Shown here in pieces: positions 44,283-51,951 of a stretch of 64,000 nt of DNA. The notes beneath the pieces were generated by a model, which was not told the DNA's origin, searched no databases, and worked only from the letters and a program-made list of their open reading frames with translations. The position numbers were made by a program, and so were the translations under genes. The first letter of the stretch is position 1. The number at the start of each line of letters is the position of its first letter. The stretch is from Luteimonas endophytica (lineage in GTDB: Bacteria > Pseudomonadota > Gammaproteobacteria > Xanthomonadales > Xanthomonadaceae): NCBI RefSeq assembly GCF_029887875.1, contig NZ_JARXRM010000043.1:285979-349978 (forward strand), written 5' to 3'.

Positions 44283-44996
44283 ATGAAGTTTCACGGGGAG
44301 CTGGCTGATTTGGTGGCGCAGGTGGAGCAGCTCGGCTTAGCTGGAACTTGGCAAGAGAACGCAGAAGCAGGCGTGCATCAATTTCGCGCCAAGTCCGGGG
44401 AGATTTTGAACTGGTGGCCCCGGACCGGGACGCTGTCAACACAAGGCGCGAACAGCGTCGCCTTCAAGGAAGCGGTTCTCAAGGTGCTCGGTGACGCTAG
44501 GGAAGTGCCGCAGGCCGAGGCTGATGCCAGGGCGCGGATCTTCGTTGTTCATGGGCACGATCGCGAAGCACGCGATCAGTTGGAGCTTGTCCTGCGCCGG
44601 CTCGGATTGGAGCCATTTATACTTCAAAATGAAGATGGTGGTGGAAGGACGATAATCGAGGCTCTCGAACAGAATATCTATCGCGAGGCTGCATTTGGGG
44701 TTGTCCTGATGACGCCAGACGACTTTGGGTACTTGAAGACTGAATCGGATGCAGATAGAAGGCCGCGCGCCAGGCAAAACGTGATCCTTGAGCTGGGCAT
44801 GATAATGGCGTCACTCGGGCGGGCTCGTATTGCGATACTCCAGAAGGGAGCGCTTGAACGACCTTCTGATACTGATGGCATTCTAAGGATCGAGTTCAAC
44901 GATCATGTTCGAGAGATTGTGCCTAAGCTGGTTCAAAGGTTCCAGGCCGCCGGGTTCGTGATCGATGGCGCTGCAATTGCTGCCGCATCAGCTTGA
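44283..44996 (+). CDS. TIR-like nucleotide-binding effector protein
   Basis: A 237-residue protein. The C-terminal two thirds match the TIR-like family seen in CBASS/Pycsar effectors (CAP12/PC-TIR type): ARIFVVHGHDREARDQLELV, LGLEPFILQNEDGGGRTIIE, VVLMTPDDFGYLK, and RARQNVILELGMIMASLGRA with the conserved Glu. Relatives cleave NAD when triggered. The first 70 residues form a small domain containing EILNWWPRTGTLSTQG, of unknown role. The upstream GHKL ATPase, same strand and similar base composition, is the likely partner; no cyclase gene is present, so it is not a canonical CBASS or Pycsar operon. Confidence 0.78.
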   Translation: MKFHGELADLVAQVEQLGLAGTWQENAEAGVHQFRAKSGEILNWWPRTGTLSTQGANSVAFKEAVLKVLGDAREVPQAEADARARIFVVHGHDREARDQLELVLRRLGLEPFILQNEDGGGRTIIEALEQNIYREAAFGVVLMTPDDFGYLKTESDADRRPRARQNVILELGMIMASLGRARIAILQKGALERPSDTDGILRIEFNDHVREIVPKLVQRFQAAGFVIDGAAIAAASA

Positions 44997-45387
44997 GTGT
45001 ATTCGTAAAGAACCCCTTGGGGGCAAAGAACCGAAGAACGGGGTAAGAACCGAAGAGCGGGGTCAGATTCACTTAACGCAGTCCTCGGCCGCGGCGGTCC
45101 TTGAAAGAGGCGAGGTGAATAACTTAAGGTAAGTTTGGCCGCGTTAGTTGCTGGTGAGCCGGCCTCGTGTCGGAGGCGCGTCCGGGCAGCATGTTTTTTA
45201 CGGGTCGCCTGGCTGTCGACGCGCCACCGGCCCCGCGTCGGAGCAGTAAGTCTGATCTCCCTGGTCGACGACATCGAACGGATTCCCCAGGGGCGGAGGG
45301 CTTCCACCGGGTTCGCACATGGTTGCCTAGTTCCTCTTTCGTGTGCGCAACATGTAGGGTTGTCTCACGAACGAACTTGTCCCGTCC
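44997..45387. other. Intergenic gap with REP-like words
   Basis: No gene is supported. After the TIR gene, tandem-like words (GAACCCCTTGGGGGC; AGAACCGAAGAACGGGG; AGAACCGAAGAGCGGGGTCA) end in GGGGTCAGATTCACTTAAC (45058-45076), a sequence of the kind that flanks REP-associated transposase genes. About 40 bases on, GTGAATAACTTAAGG (45116-45130) forms a partial inverted counterpart. The rest resembles GC-rich non-coding DNA. Confidence 0.55.
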
Positions 45388-46092
45388 ATGCTCCGACTCG
45401 CCGAGCAGATCAAAGAGACCCTGGCCGCCTTCGCCGGCATCCCGCGGCCGCCCGCACTCATCGGCGGGCCGGCCCTGGCAGCGCATCAGGTGATCCGGGC
45501 CACCGAGGACGTGGTCTTCCTGGTTGATGGCGAAGAGGCCGAGCGGCTGCACGACATGTTCGTCGGCCTCGGTTTCATCTGCATCCATCGGAGCGAAGAC
45601 GCCGCGAACTATGTCAGGCGCGATGAAAGGCTCGACCTGCTGTACGCCCATCGCCCCATTGCCCAGCGTCTGCTGAAAGAAGCTAAATCTCTCGACACGG
45701 CCGTGGGGCGTCTACGCGTCATCAGCGTCGAAGGCCTGATTGCCTTCAAGCTGCAGGGTTACGTGAACGAATCGTCCCGTGCATGGGACCTCGAAGACAT
45801 CCGCTTCGTGTTGCGCCAGCACTATGCCAGTCTCAATCTGACCGAACTCAGGGAATACTTCGCTCTGTTCGACCGACAGGAGCTGCTCGATGAGCTTTTT
45901 GCACAGTCACCCAGCCCGGCGTCTGACCCGCTGCCCGAACCTGCACTGGCGTGTGACGCCGGCGTTCCCTACCGCCCGCCGCCCGCAGCCGACCCATTCG
46001 AGCGTTGGTTGGAACTGATGGAAGTGGTCGAAGCACTGTGCCCCCAGTGGCCGGCGAGAGCGCCGAGCATCGGACGTGACTACCGCTTGTAA
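45388..46092 (+). CDS. Nucleotidyltransferase-fold protein, active site altered
   Basis: A 234-residue protein whose N-terminal half resembles the nucleotidyltransferase fold of AbiEii/MNT-like and DUF6036-type proteins: ALIGGPALAAHQVIRATEDV, then LEDIRFVLRQHY. In active members the GG motif is followed by T-x-D-x-D; here the sequence is RATEDVVFLVD, with Val where the second Asp is expected, so transferase activity may be lost. The last 60 residues are Pro-rich. No good ribosome site is seen before the ATG. It may be one half of a toxin-antitoxin pair whose partner is missing, or a defence-island accessory protein. Confidence 0.55.
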   Translation: MLRLAEQIKETLAAFAGIPRPPALIGGPALAAHQVIRATEDVVFLVDGEEAERLHDMFVGLGFICIHRSEDAANYVRRDERLDLLYAHRPIAQRLLKEAKSLDTAVGRLRVISVEGLIAFKLQGYVNESSRAWDLEDIRFVLRQHYASLNLTELREYFALFDRQELLDELFAQSPSPASDPLPEPALACDAGVPYRPPPAADPFERWLELMEVVEALCPQWPARAPSIGRDYRL

Positions 46093-46348
46093 GGAGTTGC
46101 GACGACCCCGGCGTCCGCTGGCGCAATGCAGCCGGCCGTCTCGTGGTCTATATTCGGTTCAGGCATGGCTTTTCTTCCTGCCGGGGAGGACAGCGAACGG
46201 TAGGGGTGGGGCGTAACCCCGGAGCATACTTCGCAGCGTCGCTAGAAGTGAGGCTCAGGCAAAGAATCGACTGTACGGCGTGCGCGCTCTATCGCATCAC
46301 TTCGCATTGATGACCGGCCGTCTAGGAGGTTCAAAAGGGAGGTGCGGG

Positions 46349-47908
46349 ATGCCAAGCATGTCAGTGACCGTCTTCATGATTAGAAGGGCGGCGTATTCTG
46401 AGTTTAATGCATTCTTGAAGACGCTTGGCAATGGGGTGTCCACAATTGGTGGCATCAACGGTGTCTTCTATCCCATACCAAGTCGACCAGAGCGACCAGC
46501 ATGGGTTAACGCGTTGAGCGGGAAGTATATCCCTGCTACTGCTGCGGCTGGACTTGTTTCACAGAGTCCAGCTGGTATATTGACGTGTAGAATCAATGGA
46601 AAGCTCTTTGCCGTCTGTTTCGGACATGGATGGATGAAGCTAAGCAATGACTGGGTGGACCATAGTTTCGGTCGTCGCGTAGTCTTGAACTCCATCGCGG
46701 AGGACGATCTGCGACAACTGAGATCCGAACAGGTTCTTGCAAATCGTCATCGATCCATAGAGCGCTCTCCTAGTAGCGCCAAGTTGAATGATTTCGGCTA
46801 TGAAAGCGATAGAGATCTTGTATTCTCCGTAGAGGGATTCTGCCGAGTCCCACCGTTCCTGGGTGTTGTTCGTGGTGGTGCGCCTGTTCGATTTGATGTC
46901 GATATATCACTTTTTCCGAGAGCAATATTCGCTGCGAGCACGCGCCTCGGACGTGGGTATCAATCAAAGTTTCCGGATATCGACAGTCTCGTGCCCGTGA
47001 CACTTCGGGATGACGTCACCGCAATGGATCATAGGCTCGACGAAGAAATGTCAGGCGGCAATGTTAACAATCTGGTCGGGCTTACTCCGCCTGCGTCTTT
47101 AGAAGTTTTCGATCAGGATGTTTACTTCAGCTACGGACGTTGGAAGGAAGTGGGTCATGCGCGTTCTTGGGCGTTGGCGTACTCGGAGTGGACGGACTCG
47201 CTAGCTGGTGCCGCAGTGTCGCTTGCTACTGCTGAAAGTTCCAAAGTGCACGTTGTAGATGCGGCTACTGGGCGCCGCAAGACTTCCGTGAAAATCAGGG
47301 ATGCGCTCAGTTTTGATTTTGTTAGGAAAGATGGGCACTACGTAATCTTCTCAGGGAAATGGTATCGGGCGTCGCCAAACCTGTCGGTTAAGCTCGACGC
47401 CTTTTTGGGAAGCTTGGTTGATAGTGCATTTCCACCACCCATATGGAACGGTAGAGATGACGAAGGCACCTACAACCACAGTGCTTGTGTAGCGGATGCC
47501 CGACTAGTGCACATGGACGCGAGGAATATTTTCTACGGCGGCGGTCAGTCCAAGTTCGAGTTCTGTGACTTTCTCGATCCAGTTAACAAAGTTCTCTACT
47601 TCGTGAAGAATCCGTGTTCTGCGGCTGGCATGAGCCATCTCTACGAGCAAGCGCGTCGTACCACAGAGCTATTTTTTGGAAATAATCGTGGGTATGTTGA
47701 GAAGTTGCGGATTGCGTTGCTCCGTCATCGCGCGGACATAGATGTATCGTGGCTTGATGTGCCACCTCGCGGCCCAGAGTGGGAAATTTGCTTGGTTTCT
47801 ATGGGCAGGGCTGCAGCCGATCTGCCGCTGTTTGCTAAATGCGGTTTGATGCGCGTGCATAGAGAGCTCTCTGGGCGGTTCCGGCAGGTCTCGTACTGTG
47901 TTGTATGA
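46349..47908 (+). CDS. TIGR04141/DUF6119-like sporadic protein
   Basis: A 519-residue protein. The segments PAWVNALSGKYI, LFAVCFGHGWMKLS, FGRRVVLNSIAEDDLRQLRS, HRSIERSPSSAKLNDFGYES and FEFCDFLDPVNKVLYFVK follow the pattern of the sporadically distributed TIGR04141 (DUF6119) family. Members are patchily distributed and often found near defence genes; activity is unknown. ATG at 46349 is preceded by AGGGAGGT at six bases. AT-rich composition marks it as acquired. No signal peptide or membrane segment. Confidence 0.7.
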   Translation: MPSMSVTVFMIRRAAYSEFNAFLKTLGNGVSTIGGINGVFYPIPSRPERPAWVNALSGKYIPATAAAGLVSQSPAGILTCRINGKLFAVCFGHGWMKLSNDWVDHSFGRRVVLNSIAEDDLRQLRSEQVLANRHRSIERSPSSAKLNDFGYESDRDLVFSVEGFCRVPPFLGVVRGGAPVRFDVDISLFPRAIFAASTRLGRGYQSKFPDIDSLVPVTLRDDVTAMDHRLDEEMSGGNVNNLVGLTPPASLEVFDQDVYFSYGRWKEVGHARSWALAYSEWTDSLAGAAVSLATAESSKVHVVDAATGRRKTSVKIRDALSFDFVRKDGHYVIFSGKWYRASPNLSVKLDAFLGSLVDSAFPPPIWNGRDDEGTYNHSACVADARLVHMDARNIFYGGGQSKFEFCDFLDPVNKVLYFVKNPCSAAGMSHLYEQARRTTELFFGNNRGYVEKLRIALLRHRADIDVSWLDVPPRGPEWEICLVSMGRAAADLPLFAKCGLMRVHRELSGRFRQVSYCVV

Positions 47909-47944
47909 GCTCTATTTAAGAACAGACAGCGTTAAATCTGAGCC

Positions 47945-47950
47945 TTGACA
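47945..47950 (+). promoter_or_regulatory. -35 box upstream of leader RNA, copy A
   Basis: AGCCTTGACA is present here and at 57421-57430 in copy B. The 30 bases after it differ between copies, then identity resumes at AAGGAGCGTCG. This fits a promoter whose transcript starts near 47980, although no strong -10 box is seen (CAGACT at 47968). Confidence 0.5.
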
Positions 47951-47981
47951 CCCTGCCAGTACTGGCGCAGACTCGATTGCA

Positions 47982-48209
47982 AGGAGCGTCGAAACTCCTC
48001 TACAAGCGGTCCCCACCTCCGACAAACCGGTGGGTTTTTTGTGCCCGCACACTTGTTGGCACGACCGACGCGAAGCCTGCGTCGGGAGGGCGGCTAATAC
48101 AACACCCGCAAGGGAAATACGCCCGCCGGCTTGTAGCGGTTTCGAACCTCCCGACTTCCCGTCCGCCGTGCCGCGGTGGGCGGCCACTTCATGGAAGGAG
48201 GAGGCAACG
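47982..48209 (+). ncRNA. Candidate structured leader RNA, copy A
   Basis: A 228-base leader before the XAC0095-like gene. Helices seen: AGGAG/CTCCT (47982-47999); P1 CTACAAGC (48000-48007) with GCTTGTAG (48129-48136); a terminator hairpin (48012-48040); GTGCC/GGCAC (48041-48062); CCGACGC/GCGTCGG (48065-48085); a GCAA tetraloop hairpin CCCGCAAGGG (48105-48114); P2 GTCGGGAGG (48081-48089) with CCTCCCGAC (48147-48155); CCGCC/GGCGG (48163-48183). P1 and P2 interleave, so they form a pseudoknot or exclude one another, and P2 competes with the CCGACGC hairpin. Copy B keeps P1 through paired changes. A cis-acting regulator is likely; no known riboswitch class was recognised. Confidence 0.7.
48012..48040 (+). 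terminator. Intrinsic terminator within leader, copy A
   Basis: CCCACC (48012-48017) pairs with GGTGGG (48029-48034) and is followed by six T. It lies about 60 bases into the predicted transcript and 170 before the gene, enclosed by the P1 helix, so it could act as an attenuator. The same hairpin in copy B is at 57491-57519. Confidence 0.75.
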
Positions 48210-49034
48210 ATGTCGAACCGTGAATCGAACGATCTGCAGGTACGGGGCTATTTCCTGCCGGAAGACAGCCAGTTCCGGCTGAAGAAGCTGCATGACCACA
48301 TGGTGTTCCTGTCGCACCTGGCGCAGCCGCGCACGCACGACGAGGACGAGACGGGCTGGGGACCCGAGATCAGCGGGGACGAGCTGGCCGTCTGCCTGGA
48401 GGTGCTGGCCGCCCAGGCCGAGCGCGTGCTGGACGAGGTGACCTGGCCGGCCGAGCGGGTGGTGGGCGGCGATCGGCCGCGGGCCCGCGATGAGGACGAC
48501 GTGCTGGAGGAACTGGAGCAGGCCGGTGAGGCGTTGGCCGCCGGCGCACAGGATGACGAGGCTGAAGCGGCCTCGGCCGCAGGCACGCAGGACGACGAGG
48601 TGGGCGAAGCACCGGGCGCCAAGGAGGACGACGAGGCTGGCCAGGCGGACGCCGTCGCCACGGCGGAGGAGGCCGAAGCCCCCCTCGTCTTCGGCATGAC
48701 CATGGACCAGCTGGACACGCTCAACCGCCTGCACGACCGGCTGCATGCCTACGGCGACCTGGTCTTCGGCATCGAGCGGATCGACCTGGCCGACGGCACG
48801 CTGACGATGCTGGGCGATGCGATCTTCGAAGTGGCCGAGGCCGCAAGCGATCTCATGGACAAGGTGGCCGGTCAGGCGCTTCCCGATGCGTCCAGGCGGC
48901 GAAACCGCGTACGCGAGGCGCCGGCCGTCTACGGCTCGCCAGCCGGGCCGGGTGTCGCGTTCGACGCGGCCATGCCGATGCTGCCGTCGCCCACGGATGC
49001 GGGCTGGCTCCCCCAGCCAGCCACCCGTCACTGA
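48210..49034 (+). CDS. XAC0095-like protein, copy A
   Basis: A 274-residue acidic protein. The N-terminal part (RGYFLPEDSQFRLKKLHDHM, FLSHLAQPRT, DELAVCLEVLAAQAERVLDE) resembles the xanthomonad XAC0095-like family. The middle, about residues 100-160, is Asp/Glu/Ala-rich low complexity. A second helical block follows (MDQLDTLNRLHDRLHAYGDL, DGTLTMLGDAIFEVAEAASD). No signal peptide, membrane segment or catalytic motif. The ribosome site GGAAGGAGGAGG is very strong. It heads the RHS array and is almost identical to copy B. The function is unknown; an adaptor, chaperone or regulatory partner of the RHS toxins is one possibility. Confidence 0.75.
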   Translation: MSNRESNDLQVRGYFLPEDSQFRLKKLHDHMVFLSHLAQPRTHDEDETGWGPEISGDELAVCLEVLAAQAERVLDEVTWPAERVVGGDRPRARDEDDVLEELEQAGEALAAGAQDDEAEAASAAGTQDDEVGEAPGAKEDDEAGQADAVATAEEAEAPLVFGMTMDQLDTLNRLHDRLHAYGDLVFGIERIDLADGTLTMLGDAIFEVAEAASDLMDKVAGQALPDASRRRNRVREAPAVYGSPAGPGVAFDAAMPMLPSPTDAGWLPQPATRH

Positions 49035-49048
49035 TCGGGCAGGGCGCG

Positions 49049-49555
49049 GTGCCGGGCTGGGTCACGCTCCCTGGCACCGCGTCCGTGCGATCCGTACGCG
49101 TTGGTGCAGGTGCAGTTGGAGCGGGGCCGGAACCTTCAACGCCTTCGCCACCGCTGGCGGCGGTCCTCAACCGGCTGATCCAGACAATCTCGGCGCATGG
49201 CAATGTCGTAGCGGCCGGCCGCGCGGCCGAATGGGCCGACCACACCCTGCCCATGCTGGGGCAGGCGATCTTCGACGGCGCCGCAGCGGCGCGCGACATC
49301 CTTAACCAGGTGGAGGCGCAATGGCTCGGGGATGGGCCGCGGGCGGGAGCCGGTGTGGCCGAAGAGCGGGAGTATCTGGCCGGGGTGGGATTGCGATGTC
49401 GGTCATCATGCCGGTCACCGCGTGGCCAGCGGCTGCGTATCCGTCACTGGGACGCGCCGAACACCCGGCTCCCCAGCGGCAGCACTGATCGGGGGAACTC
49501 AGCCGGCTCGGCTCGCCCGGCTAAGCTATTTGCCGAAGCCCCAAGAACCGTCTGA
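49049..49555 (+). pseudogene. Diverged XAC0095-like C-terminal block
   Basis: Downstream of copy A, the reading frame includes LAAVLNRLIQTISAHGNVV and HTLPMLGQAIFDGAAAARDI, clearly related to the second helical block of the neighbouring XAC0095-like protein (LNRLHDRLHAYGDLV, TLTMLGDAIFEVAEAA). There is no N-terminal block or good ribosome site, and the flanks decay. Probably a remnant of an older cassette copy. The gap from 49556 to 49613 holds a 9-bp hairpin (AGCGCAGGC/GCCTGCGCT, 49565-49587). Confidence 0.5.
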
Positions 49556-49613
49556 CGGTCCACTAGCGCAGGCTGAGCGCCTGCGCTATGTTGGCGTCAA
49601 ACGGGGGTGGCGC

Positions 49614-50624
49614 ATGGAACGCTTCGGGAAGAGTATCCGCCGCCATTGGCTAGCCTGGGCAATAGGCGCTTGTCTTGCGTCCATGGGCTCCTCCGCTTGG
49701 GCCGTCGACTTGATGCCCCTACGGGCCCAGTTCGCGCTCCCCGATGATCGGGTCGATTTCGCCGAGGTGAAATTGGTTGTTGACCGGCTTATCGATCCTG
49801 CGACCGATACGGTCTCCGTACGCCGTGAACTCGATCGGTGGGAAGGTGTGGTGCGGAGCCAGGTGCCCGCCGGTGCCACTGCGCGTCAGGCGCTGGATGC
49901 TCTGCTTAAGACGCTTTATCAACCGGGCTCGTGGAACGAGGGAAGGCCCTTCGAGTACGACCTCGCCGATCCATTGGGGCGGAACCCAAAGGCCAAACAG
50001 CTGGCGGTCTATTTGGCTACGCGGAAAGGTAATTGTGTGTCCATGCCTATCTTGGTTGCGATACTGGGCCAGCGCTTGGGGTTGCCGCTCACCTTGGCCA
50101 CCGCGCCTGATCACTTGTTGGTGAAGTTCGCCGACGATACTCAGCAGGCTTGGGTGAACGTGGAAGCCACGGCCGGCGGGTTCAAGTTCGACAGTAGCTA
50201 CGAACGCGAAACTGGAATCACTCCAGCCGCAATCGAGAACGGTCTCTATCTCCGGCCGCTCACGCCGCGCGAGAGCGTTGGCGTCATTGCCGGCGCGCTG
50301 ATGGAGCACTACGGCGCCAGGGAAGAAGGCGATGCGATACTGGAAGTGGCGGACCTGGCGCTTGCCGCAAACGCCAGAGACCCGGTAGCCATGGTGTGGA
50401 AGGCCAACGCTTACTACTTGCAGCTGCATCAGCGCTACGTGAGTCGATATCCAGACGCTGCGGATATCCCGCCGGCCCAGCATGGAGACTTCAGTCGGTT
50501 GAGCCACGAGAACTTGGCTTGGTTCGCCCAGGCGGAGCGACTGGGTTGGGTGCAGCGAACGCCGGAACAGGAACAAATCTATCTACAATCGATCCAGCGA
50601 GAACAGGCGAAAAGGGGGCTGTGA
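49614..50624 (+). CDS. Exported transglutaminase-like (SirB1-type) protein
   Basis: A 336-residue protein with a signal peptide (cleavage after SSAWA, residue 30). The core is a transglutaminase-like cysteine-protease fold of the SirB1 type: catalytic Cys in RKGNCVSMPILVAILGQRLG, His in TAPDHLLVKF and acidic residue in WVNVEATAGGFKFD. The C-terminal half is helical and TPR-like (GDAILEVADLALAANARDPV). Its stop overlaps the start of the small RHS toxin gene (TGATG), so the two are translated together. It could process the toxin, modify it, or serve as an accessory periplasmic enzyme; this is not decided by the sequence. Confidence 0.75.
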   Translation: MERFGKSIRRHWLAWAIGACLASMGSSAWAVDLMPLRAQFALPDDRVDFAEVKLVVDRLIDPATDTVSVRRELDRWEGVVRSQVPAGATARQALDALLKTLYQPGSWNEGRPFEYDLADPLGRNPKAKQLAVYLATRKGNCVSMPILVAILGQRLGLPLTLATAPDHLLVKFADDTQQAWVNVEATAGGFKFDSSYERETGITPAAIENGLYLRPLTPRESVGVIAGALMEHYGAREEGDAILEVADLALAANARDPVAMVWKANAYYLQLHQRYVSRYPDAADIPPAQHGDFSRLSHENLAWFAQAERLGWVQRTPEQEQIYLQSIQREQAKRGL

Positions 50625-51373
50625 TGCGGAGAACATATCGATTGGCTTTGGTCGTGGTCTTCTGGGTGGCCAGCAGCACCGTGTCGGCGCGCTTCGTATC
50701 GGTCGATCCTGTCCCGGCGCAGCCGAACACCGGTACCAATTTCAACCGCTATTCGTACGGAAACGCCAATCCCTATCGCTTCACCGATCCTGATGGCCGC
50801 CTGTCACGGGGGGAGGGGTGGAACGACAAGGATTGGAGTCGATTCGACCGGGCGCAACAGAACTCCGCTCGGAGCCTCGAACGGGCTGCGGGTCGAATCA
50901 ACAACGCCCTGGAGAGCGGCAGGGGATTGCGCAGCGTTACGCGTTCTTTCGAGCGCAACTTCGGGCAAGGATCGGCCACTCCGGAAAACATGGCGAAGGT
51001 TGCCTCAGACTTAGGCGCGATGGCCTCGGCATTGCGCGACACCAGTGCCGGCGCCATCCCAGCCAACGCTATGACCAGTGATCAGATCACTGCCACGTAT
51101 GGTGCCGGCGCCGACACTCTTGCAGGCGTGCCCACCGCCGGGCCCACGCAGGTCATCGTCAACATCACACACGCCGAGTTCACGAACCGTTCCACGCTTG
51201 CGTGGGGGGCCGGGCATGAGACCGGCCACGCCGTGCTTGGTTACCCGGATCAACGGTTGAACGGAATCCCGGCCTACAAATTCGGTACGCCGGAACAGCG
51301 AGCTATCTTCCAGTCTCTGCCCCCTGAGCAGAGGTTGATCAATCCCGACCATTTGATGGACATCGCCCGATGA
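50624..51373 (+). CDS. Exported mini-RHS with HExxH metallopeptidase-like toxin
   Basis: A 249-residue protein: signal peptide (LALVVVFWVASSTVSA, cleavage near residue 24), then only the last part of an RHS tip (FVSVDPVPAQPNTGTNFNRY and NPYRFTDPDGR), then about 190 residues of a variable C-terminal domain. That domain ends with STLAWGAGHETGHAVLGYPD, an HExxH zinc-binding motif. The RHS YD repeats and the hallmark GLTYMQQRYY segment are absent. It appears to be a polymorphic toxin delivered or acting in the periplasm. The following lipoprotein gene overlaps it (ATGA) and is the likely immunity gene. Confidence 0.7.
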   Translation: MRRTYRLALVVVFWVASSTVSARFVSVDPVPAQPNTGTNFNRYSYGNANPYRFTDPDGRLSRGEGWNDKDWSRFDRAQQNSARSLERAAGRINNALESGRGLRSVTRSFERNFGQGSATPENMAKVASDLGAMASALRDTSAGAIPANAMTSDQITATYGAGADTLAGVPTAGPTQVIVNITHAEFTNRSTLAWGAGHETGHAVLGYPDQRLNGIPAYKFGTPEQRAIFQSLPPEQRLINPDHLMDIAR

Positions 51374-51810
51374 GACCATCTCGGCCGTTCCTCGCACTGG
51401 CCGCAGTCTTGGTTGCGGGTGCATGCGCGTCTACGCCTGCCATTCGCTGGGCGCCAGAGTCGGCTTTTGAACTAGTCGTGACGGACAATCCGGCTCAGCA
51501 GCGATTCGACCTGGTACTCGAGTCGCAAGCCGATGCGCCATTATGTTTATCGCGGGAAAGCTGGCCTGCTGAGTCCGGGCTGCCACTTGGCTTCGATGGC
51601 GCCGTGCTAGTTACAGCTAGTGGCTCACATGAGCTGCTGCCTACAGGTAGCGCGTATTGTCCAGGGGGCTGCGGCTACGCGCGTGTCGAGCCAGGGCGGA
51701 TGTTGGCCGGGGCTATCCCCTATGCGGCGTTCCGGGGCGCAGATGATATTGCGGCGGAGTCCGACCGGAAGCTGGTGTTCTGGGTGCAGCCGTTTTTCTG
51801 TCGGGACTGA
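51370..51810 (+). CDS. Lipoprotein, putative immunity to HExxH toxin
   Basis: A 146-residue lipoprotein with signal FLALAAVLVAGAC (lipobox AGAC, Cys19). The mature part has a beta-rich look (AFELVVTDNPAQQRFDLVLE) and six further Cys or Gly/Cys-rich segments such as AYCPGGCGYA. No family was recognised. The overlap with the toxin stop and the periplasmic lipoprotein location fit an immunity protein for an exported metallopeptidase; this is inference from position. Confidence 0.6.
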   Translation: MRPSRPFLALAAVLVAGACASTPAIRWAPESAFELVVTDNPAQQRFDLVLESQADAPLCLSRESWPAESGLPLGFDGAVLVTASGSHELLPTGSAYCPGGCGYARVEPGRMLAGAIPYAAFRGADDIAAESDRKLVFWVQPFFCRD

Positions 51811-51951
51811 GCAAGGAGCTCGACTTGTTGGTTTCGGTCATTTGCTGCCCGAGGTTGTTTTATCGAGTTACATTGCGTCTGGTGCCCCGCAAGGGCGTGG
51901 GACCGAGAGACGCGGGCTGTATCCATATCGATTCCAGGGATAGGGGGGTGC

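Noticed and set aside
44283..44996. TIR gene as part of a CBASS or Pycsar operon
   Set aside because: No cyclase or other Cap gene is adjacent; only the effector-like TIR domain fits.
45135..45527. 130-codon frame on plus before the nucleotidyltransferase-like gene
   Set aside because: Overlaps that gene in another frame, Arg/Pro-rich, no family signal.
47980..48010. Possible hammerhead ribozyme core (CGAAAC after a hairpin) in the leader RNA
   Set aside because: The second conserved core CTGATGA is absent from the leader and no three-way junction can be drawn.
48072..48115. Resemblance of the leader to c-di-GMP-I (GEMM) riboswitches (GAAGCCT, GNRA loop)
   Set aside because: The paired GEMM core segments and tetraloop receptor are not found, and the GNRA loop is a UUCG loop in the second copy.
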